The translations under genes and the position numbers were made by a program. Positions 32,532 through 37,279 of a DNA stretch of 37,279 nt are shown here, in pieces. The stretch comes from DATJFH01 sp035495815. GTDB taxonomy: Bacteria; Acidobacteriota; Terriglobia; Bryobacterales; Bryobacteraceae. The notes under the pieces were generated by a model. It was given only the letters and a program-made list of their open reading frames with translations. It ran no database searches and was not told the DNA's origin. The DNA is taken from assembly GCA_035495815.1 (NCBI GenBank), contig DATJFH010000348.1, forward strand, positions 1-37,279, given 5' to 3'. Each line of letters starts with the position of its first letter. Within the stretch, counting starts at the first letter, position 1.

Positions 32532-33332
32532 TTATTTCACCTTTCCTTTCGGTTCCGCGGGACGGAGGCTCTGCCGGCTGAGGTAGGCCACAAGGTTGTC
32601 GATAGCCGGCCCGTCGAAGCGCTGGCCCAGGTTCCGCGGCATGATGGAGCCTTTTGTCAGCGTGATCTTGCTGACGTCGTTCATCGAGAGGAGGCGCAGG
32701 TTTCCGTCCTTGTCCTGGAGCTGTAGCGAATAGTTGGTCCGGTTGCGGGCCACCCCGCGGAGGGTGGTTCCGTTCTTCAAGGTCACCGATACGCTTTCGT
32801 AGCCGGCGGTGATCTCGGAATCCGGATCGAGAATCGAGTCACGCAATTGCGGCAGCGCGCGCATCGCCCCGACATTGGTCAGGTCCGGCCCGAGGCTGCC
32901 TCCCCTGCCCTGGATCCGGTGGCAGCCGCCGCAGCCCGCCTTGCCCCAGAACAACTCTTCGCCGGCTTTGGCGTCGCCCGGCACATTGTTCTCGAAGGCG
33001 GGGGAAGTCAGCGACCGCACGAACGCCACCACCTGCCAATTCTGCTCTTCGGGCAGGTTCGCCGGAGGCATCCCGCCGGCAATCCCTTTTTCGATCGCCT
33101 TGTACAGCGTTTCGTCGTCCACCGGATGCCAGAAGACGCGCTCGCGCAGATTCGGTCCGCGCCCGCCGTGGCCGTCCGCCCCGTGACAGGCGGCGCAGCC
33201 GTTGGCGAAAAGCACGCGGCCGGCTTCAATGGCCTTGAGATCGCCGATGAATTTGGTCTTGTCGACCTGCTTCTCGTGCTGCGCGGCCAGGGGCAGACCC
33301 GCCGCCAGACAGAAAGCCAGATAGATTCGCAT
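32532..33332 (-). CDS. Dihaem cytochrome c with TIGR02603-like C-terminal haem domain
   Basis: 266 residues with a signal peptide (MRIYLAFCLAAGLPLAA). The first haem domain has CAACH (Cys46-His50) and a Met ligand candidate in AGGMPPANLPEEQ (about 87-89). The second has CGGCH (Cys134-His138), then GGSLGPDLTNVG, the SILDPDSEITAGYESVSV segment and a beta-rich tail (TLKNGTTLRGVARNRTNYSLQLQDKDG). That is the arrangement of the TIGR02603 haem-binding domain common in Planctomycetes and Acidobacteria. Its stop abuts the start of the PQQ dehydrogenase gene, so it is probably the periplasmic electron acceptor for that enzyme. Confidence 0.9.
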   Translation of the reverse strand: MRIYLAFCLAAGLPLAAQHEKQVDKTKFIGDLKAIEAGRVLFANGCAACHGADGHGGRGPNLRERVFWHPVDDETLYKAIEKGIAGGMPPANLPEEQNWQVVAFVRSLTSPAFENNVPGDAKAGEELFWGKAGCGGCHRIQGRGGSLGPDLTNVGAMRALPQLRDSILDPDSEITAGYESVSVTLKNGTTLRGVARNRTNYSLQLQDKDGNLRLLSMNDVSKITLTKGSIMPRNLGQRFDGPAIDNLVAYLSRQSLRPAEPKGKVK

Positions 33333-33414
33333 AGCTCAACGATATTATGTGCCAACGCGAGCGCGGTTGCACGGAGGGCCGGCGAGGAGTTTCCGCCGTC
33401 CATTCACGGCGGCG

Positions 33415-34419
33415 TCAGGACTTTTGTTGCGCCTGCCCCTGCTGCGATCCGAAGCTCTTTGAAAACGCCGCACGGAGTTCCGGGTTTCCGCTACGTTCGA
33501 CAGCCGTCTCGATCTGCGGATGGAGCGACGGCGGCAGGCCGGCTGCGGCCAATGCGCCGACGGCGGACGCGGCGCCTCCGTCATCCGCCGAGATCAGGCC
33601 GAGCAGAAAATCGATTGCGGGCTGTTGACGGGAGAGAGCGAGAGCGGAGAGCAAGGTGTCGGCGAAATCCGCGCGGCGTTCGCGCCGCCAACGTTCCAGC
33701 AGGACCTGGACCGCCTCCGGGTCGCGCATGAGTCCCAGCGCGAGGGCGGCTTCGGAAGCATCGTCCCCCCTGGAATCGAGAAAACGGCTGACAAAGCCGA
33801 TGGCGGATTGCCCCTCCACCGCAAGCAGCGCGGCGAAGCAGGCGCCGAGCGCTTCGGGCTCAGGATCGCCGCCGAGGATCCGGAGCCGCAGGAGGAGTCC
33901 GGCTTCGGGCCGGTTCAGGCGGCCGATGGCGCGAGCCGCTTCGATTCGGACCTTCGTATTCGGATCGACCAGGACTTCCAGCAGGTGCGACAGCAAGGCA
34001 TGGTCGCCGATATCACGGCACTCGACCAGGGCCGCGGCGCACGCGCCTCGCAAGCCGGCGGCGGTATCCTCCTGGCCTCCCCACACCGGCTCCATCTGAA
34101 CGTGCCCCAATCCGCGCAGGAACGGCACGGACTCCTGATAGCCGAGTCCAGACAGCGCGGCGGCCAGGGCCATCTTGGCCCAGCATTGCGGATCGGTCTT
34201 GACCGGATCCACATAGAAGCGCTGGAGCGCCGAAAGCAGATCGGGGATCAGCGCGGAGAGCCTGAATTCAGCCGCCAGCCGGGCGGCCTTGCCGGCCAGA
34301 AAATTATTCCGGTTGGCCAGCGCTCTTCGAAGGGCTTCGAGCGTAGCGGGCGAGGATGCGTTCTCGCGCAGCGCGTCGAGCGCTGCAAGCTGCTGCTCGA
34401 ACCTGGCGCGCGCCGTCAT
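33415..34419 (-). CDS. HEAT-repeat protein
   Basis: 334 residues, almost wholly alpha-helical, built from roughly seven to eight HEAT-like helix pairs. Examples are LAAEFRLSALIPDLLSALQRF, ECRDIGDHALLSHLLEVLVD, NTKVRIEAARAIGRLNRPEAGLLL and GDDASEAALALGLMRDPEAVQVLLERW. No signal peptide or catalytic motif is visible, so it is a cytoplasmic binding scaffold of unknown partner. A Gln-rich tail (FGSQQGQAQQKS) ends it. It is upstream of, and codirectional with, the cytochrome gene, but the 82-nt gap suggests a separate unit. Confidence 0.78.
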   Translation of the reverse strand: MTARARFEQQLAALDALRENASSPATLEALRRALANRNNFLAGKAARLAAEFRLSALIPDLLSALQRFYVDPVKTDPQCWAKMALAAALSGLGYQESVPFLRGLGHVQMEPVWGGQEDTAAGLRGACAAALVECRDIGDHALLSHLLEVLVDPNTKVRIEAARAIGRLNRPEAGLLLRLRILGGDPEPEALGACFAALLAVEGQSAIGFVSRFLDSRGDDASEAALALGLMRDPEAVQVLLERWRRERRADFADTLLSALALSRQQPAIDFLLGLISADDGGAASAVGALAAAGLPPSLHPQIETAVERSGNPELRAAFSKSFGSQQGQAQQKS

Positions 34420-34463
34420 ACATTCACGGTAGCAGCCGTCCGCGCGCTTCGGACGTCCGGTAA

Positions 34464-35263
34464 CTACCAGCTATTCCCGGCGGGCATTAGGTAAGGGAGC
34501 ACTCGATGGCGTGATCTTGAAGGGGCGTTGGCGGCAATGTTGTCGAGCTGCTCCATCACGTAATCGCGGGCGCGCGGGGGCAACAGGGCGGTGATTTCAC
34601 CGGCGCTGCCGGGCAGGGGCTGGCTGCCCACGCGGAACCCGGCCAGGTCGGCTATGCGCCACGCGGCGTAAACCACGGAGTGAAGGTCGCCTGCTTCCGG
34701 CTCCGGCTTGCAATGGTGGCGCTCGACCACGCGCCGCAGTTTGGCGGGAAATTCCCAGTGCTCGAGAATCCAGGCGCCGGCTCGTACTTGTCGGGACGGG
34801 CGCGAATCAGCGCCAGCCGGCCGATATCATGCAGCAGGCCCGCGGTGTAGCAGATGTCTCCATCGAGGAGGAGGAAGCGGGCAAGCCTCTCGGCCAGGAT
34901 GGCGGTGGCAAGGTTATGCCTCCAGCAGTCGCGCAGCGTGCCGTTCAGAATTCCGCCCTCGAGAAAAGCCCGGAGCGAGAAAGTGGCCGCGAGATCTTTG
35001 ATGCGCTCGAGGCCCAACATCATGACTGCCTGCAGCACGCTGCTGATCCGGCCGCGGCAGGCGTTGAGCGGTGAGTTCCCCAGTTTCAGCACTTCAGCGG
35101 AAAAGGCCGCGTCAGTACGGAGTACCTGGTACGGCCAGATGGACGTCGTCCTTGGCGGTGAGCTGAATGAGCTTCCGCGCGACGGGGTGGTAAGGAGGCA
35201 GGCTTTCGAGGGCCCAGAGCCGCTTTGGTCATTGAAAATGCCGGGTTCGGCGTTGAATTGCAT
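34464..35263 (-). pseudogene. Broken HDOD-domain gene (signalling, metal-free HD-type)
   Basis: Homology to HDOD proteins runs through this stretch in different frames. In one frame, about 35112-35224 reads ALESLPPYHPVARKLIQLT, AKDDVHLA, then stops. From about 35130 the next frame takes over: YQVLRTDAAFSAEVLKLGNSP, then SSVLQAVMMLGLERIKDLA, LRDCWRHNLATAILAERLA and CYTAGLLHDIGRLALIRARPDKYE. At about 34775 about 25 expected residues are missing and a third frame resumes with AWILEHWEFPAKLRRVVERHH and ADLAGFRVG to the stop at 34464. At least two indels, probably three, are needed. HDOD proteins are regulatory scaffolds in stress and motility signalling; this copy should be inactive. Assembly error is the alternative. 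Confidence 0.8.
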
Positions 35264-35428
35264 CCCAAGTCTTCATCGGCCCGAATCGGAAGGGCTGTAA
35301 TCGCCGGGGAGAATCTACCGGCCCGGCCGGTCTTTTCTATACGGGGCGGAAACGCGGGCGCGGGGCCTGTCGCTTTCGCATGATTCCATGAGGTTTCCAT
35401 TTGGCTGGCTATTTGCAGCCTCACGGTC

Positions 35429-35842
35429 ATGCGAAACCGACTCAACGGGTTCGGACGGATTCTGCTGACCGGAGCGCTGCTGACCGCAAGCGCGGCCATG
35501 GCTCCGGCGCAGAATACTCCCAAGCCCGATAATTCCAAAACCAATAAACAAGAGGCCGTGCCACCCACGGCCGATCAGCAAAAGAACAACAAATCCGACC
35601 GGGAAATCACGAGAGAAATCCGGAAATCCATAATGGATGACAAGACACTCTCGAGTAACGCTCACAACGTGAAAGTAATCACACAACACGGGATGGTGAC
35701 GCTGAAGGGTCCGGTCAGGTCCGACGAGGAAAAGAAGACCGTCGAAGAGAAAGCGACGTCAGTCGCGGGCGCGGCGAACGTGAAGAACGAGATCACGGTC
35801 ATGTCCGCCGACAGCAGCAAGACAACCAAGACAACGAAGTAA
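35429..35842 (+). CDS. Exported BON-domain protein
   Basis: 137 residues with a signal peptide (RILLTGALLTASAAMAPAQ). A low-complexity Lys/Asn/Gln/Pro linker (to about residue 55) precedes a BON domain at about 57-125: SDREITREIRKSIMDDKTLS, NVKVITQHGMVTLKGPV and EEKATSVAGAANVKNEITV. BON domains bind phospholipid or stabilise the envelope under osmotic and envelope stress (OsmY-like). It is followed 36 nt downstream by the YflT-like gene, and both look like stress-response products. Confidence 0.88.
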   Translation: MRNRLNGFGRILLTGALLTASAAMAPAQNTPKPDNSKTNKQEAVPPTADQQKNNKSDREITREIRKSIMDDKTLSSNAHNVKVITQHGMVTLKGPVRSDEEKKTVEEKATSVAGAANVKNEITVMSADSSKTTKTTK

Positions 35843-35878
35843 GGATCCAAATTCAGCACGCTGACACAAGGAGCTACT

Positions 35879-36463
35879 ATGGCAGGAAAGAACACCGCAG
35901 TTTTCGGCATTTATCGCGATCGTGCGCACGCGGAGCAGGGAGTCGACGCTCTGCGCGTAGCCGGTTTTAGGAACAGCGACGTATCCGCGCTGCTCCCTGA
36001 CAACGCCGGGACGAAGGATTTCGCCCACGAAAAGGGGAGCAAGGCGCCGGAAGGCGCGACCACAGGCGGCGCGTCGGGCGCGGTTCTGGGTGGGGCGCTG
36101 GGCTGGCTGGCGGGCATCGGCGCGCTGGCGATTCCCGGGGTAGGCCCGCTGATTGCTGCCGGTCCGATCATGGGAGCGCTGGCTGGAGCCGGTATTGGCG
36201 GCGCGACCGGTGGTGTCATCGGCGCCTTGGTCGGCATGGGAATCCCCGAGTACGAGGCGAAACGGTATGAGGGGCGCGTGCGCGAGGGTGGCGTGCTGCT
36301 CTCCGTTCACTGCGACAATTCAGACTGGGTGAAGCGCGCCAAAGACGTACTGAAGAGCACGGGCGCGCAGGATGTCTCGTCGAGCGGGGAAGCCAGCGCG
36401 GATTACGCCAAGACGGACAAGCCTCTGCCGCGAACCCGAACGAGCGGCGAAGAAATTCGCTGA
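35879..36463 (+). CDS. General stress protein 17M/YflT-like protein with glycine-rich hydrophobic core
   Basis: 194 residues with a good AAGGAG ribosome site about 7 nt before the ATG. The N-terminal domain (about 5-45: NTAVFGIYRDRAHAEQGVDAL, RVAGFRNSDVSALLP) is the YflT/GsiB-type alpha-beta fold found in general stress proteins. Residues 62-122 are a long Gly/Ala-rich hydrophobic stretch with glycine-zipper spacing (GASGAVLGGALGWLAGIGAL ... GPIMGALAGAGIGGATGGVI) that probably inserts in membrane. A C-terminal half-domain (GGVLLSVHCDNSDWVKRAKDVL) completes the fold, followed by a polar tail. It is likely coexpressed with the BON gene; the role in stress tolerance is inferred from family. Confidence 0.8.
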   Translation: MAGKNTAVFGIYRDRAHAEQGVDALRVAGFRNSDVSALLPDNAGTKDFAHEKGSKAPEGATTGGASGAVLGGALGWLAGIGALAIPGVGPLIAAGPIMGALAGAGIGGATGGVIGALVGMGIPEYEAKRYEGRVREGGVLLSVHCDNSDWVKRAKDVLKSTGAQDVSSSGEASADYAKTDKPLPRTRTSGEEIR

Positions 36464-36589
36464 TGAGATCGCGCGGATTCGGATCTCCGGCTGTAACACT
36501 GGTCCCTTACCGATGACGCGCGAGTAACGCCCGAGGGTGGCGCTTTGCTTCCGAGTGGTTAAAATCAAAGAAAGCGGACAGCCACCCAA

Positions 36590-36628
36590 GGGCGCGTACC
36601 TCAGTTGGTTAGAGGGCCTGCTTCACAC
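36590..36628 (+). pseudogene. Truncated tRNA-Val(CAC)-like 5' half
   Basis: The stretch begins GGGCGCGTACCTCAGTTGG and continues through TTAGAGGGCCTGCTTCACAC. It matches the acceptor strand, D-arm, anticodon 5' strand (CCTGC) and loop (TTCACAC, anticodon CAC) of bacterial tRNA-Val. The 3' half is absent: the sequence goes straight into the transposase remnant, so the anticodon stem cannot close. A G-to-C change at the usual TAGCTC and a C-to-G in the D-stem area also suggest decay. Confidence 0.7.
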
Positions 36629-37279
36629 AGCCTCTCTAGATTGGTTCGTAAATGGGTTTGATTCGGGCTCGGGCAGTTTGCCAAGTGATTGATAGAGCGC
36701 GAGTTCGAGGCAGCGAAAGGTGCGGAAACCGGAGGACGGAGGACTTTCTCATGGTTACTTTGACTTTGTTGTTCAGTCCCTCGATGACTCCGCTGGAGAG
36801 CAGCTTCTGAGCGGAAATAGTTGAGGATCAGTTCGCGGTGCTCCCGCATTAAACGGGCGATTTCTAGAGCCATTACCTGACGGCGCTATTGTAGGAATTT
36901 CTCCGCCCAGGATCCCTGAAAAGATTCGATCGTTCTTTCTTTTCTGACCCAAAGCAGGCGTGTAACGCCGAGGCCGATCTGGTAAACCAGCGTCAGGTAC
37001 TTGTGGCGTTGGCGTACTGGATCTCATCGACTCCGATGGCGTCAATCTGGGTACCGGAACGCTGATGGTCCCAGCGGCTGTGATTGTCTCGGACCCGGAC
37101 GCCGCGACGATAATCGCCGAGTTGTTCGGACGATTCGTCACAGGCCGGTTTTCGGTAAAGGCGCTCGTGAAGGAAGCCGACGTTGAAGGTCTCAAACTGC
37201 TTGATCGCAAGCTCCACAGCAGTGTCGTTCACCAAATCCTGAGGAAGCGATCGTACAGCGGCGATTTCGATTGGGACGG
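36623..37279 (-). pseudogene. ISL3-family transposase remnant (frameshifted, internally deleted, runs off the window)
   Basis: ISL3-type transposase pieces occur in order in different minus-strand frames: IDAIGVDEIQYA (about 37020), HKYLTLVYQIGLGVTRLLWV then RKERTIESFQGSW (from about 37003), ARLMREHRELILNYFRS, LSSGVIEGLNNKVKVTMRKS (about 36775) and FRTFRCLELALYQSLGKLPEPESNPF to the TGA at 36623-36625. The catalytic middle between IESFQG and ARLMREH is deleted and at least three frameshifts are needed, so this copy is dead. The element's end lies at or inside the tRNA-Val-like sequence. Reading beyond 37060 is weaker and could be another sequence. Confidence 0.8.

Noticed and set aside
36535..36587. 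Inverted repeat GGGTGGC ... GCCACCC (39 bp between arms) just before the tRNA-Val-like sequence.
   Set aside because: The arms are only 7 bp in GC-rich DNA with a long loop and no U-tract or conserved surroundings, so it is not safely a terminator or an IS terminus.

Overview
The window is GC-rich, gene-dense bacterial DNA. The gene set points to an acidobacterium, most likely of the Solibacter/Bryobacter group: Oar-like TonB-dependent receptors with an N-terminal carboxypeptidase-regulatory-like domain, a DUF1592/DUF1552 pair, PQQ-propeller and TIGR02603-like cytochrome genes, and a secreted nucleoside hydrolase. This assignment is inferred from gene families; no 16S rRNA gene is present.

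Layout. 1-1908 (minus): the start of an Oar-like receptor and a ribulokinase. 1970-3199 (plus): a solitary DNA cytosine-C5 methyltransferase. 3113-9448 (minus): a tight six-gene glycan operon (two GT2 enzymes, a DUF2304 protein, a GT-C-like membrane protein, a TMTC-like membrane/TPR protein and a GT4 enzyme). 9557-12169 (plus): an 870-residue variant ParA/MinD-type ATPase fused to twelve TPRs. 12194-14111 (minus): a RegB/RegA-type redox two-component system, divergent from an Oar-like receptor (14219-17020), with a RegA-type palindrome between them. 17058-19578: two divergent citrate-synthase-family genes, one carrying an N-terminal DNA-binding domain, with a palindromic operator candidate between them. 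19475-20959: an IscU-like scaffold, a Nudix hydrolase and a sirtuin, with antiparallel 3' overlaps. 20980-21897: an exported Kelch protein. 22236-26450: zwf-opcA-pgl-nucleoside hydrolase, translationally coupled, covering the oxidative pentose phosphate entry. 26590-30866: an exported DinB-fold protein, then a coupled DUF1592/DUF1552/small-protein set. 30903-33332 (minus): a dihaem cytochrome and a PQQ dehydrogenase with a lanthanide-type Asp. 33415-34419: a HEAT-repeat protein. 34464-35263: a broken HDOD gene. 35429-36463: a BON protein and a YflT-like stress protein. 36590-37279: a truncated tRNA-Val(CAC)-like sequence abutting a decayed ISL3-family transposase.

The most notable points are three. 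First, the HTH-citrate synthase faces an ordinary citrate synthase across a TTGATT-N4-AATCAA palindrome that contains a perfect TATAAT. Second, RegBA shares its upstream region with a receptor gene whose predicted promoter is preceded by GCGAC-N5-GTCGC, the half-site form known for RegA/PrrA. Third, the ATPase-TPR protein has lost both P-loop lysines. No CRISPR array, prophage or rRNA gene was seen.
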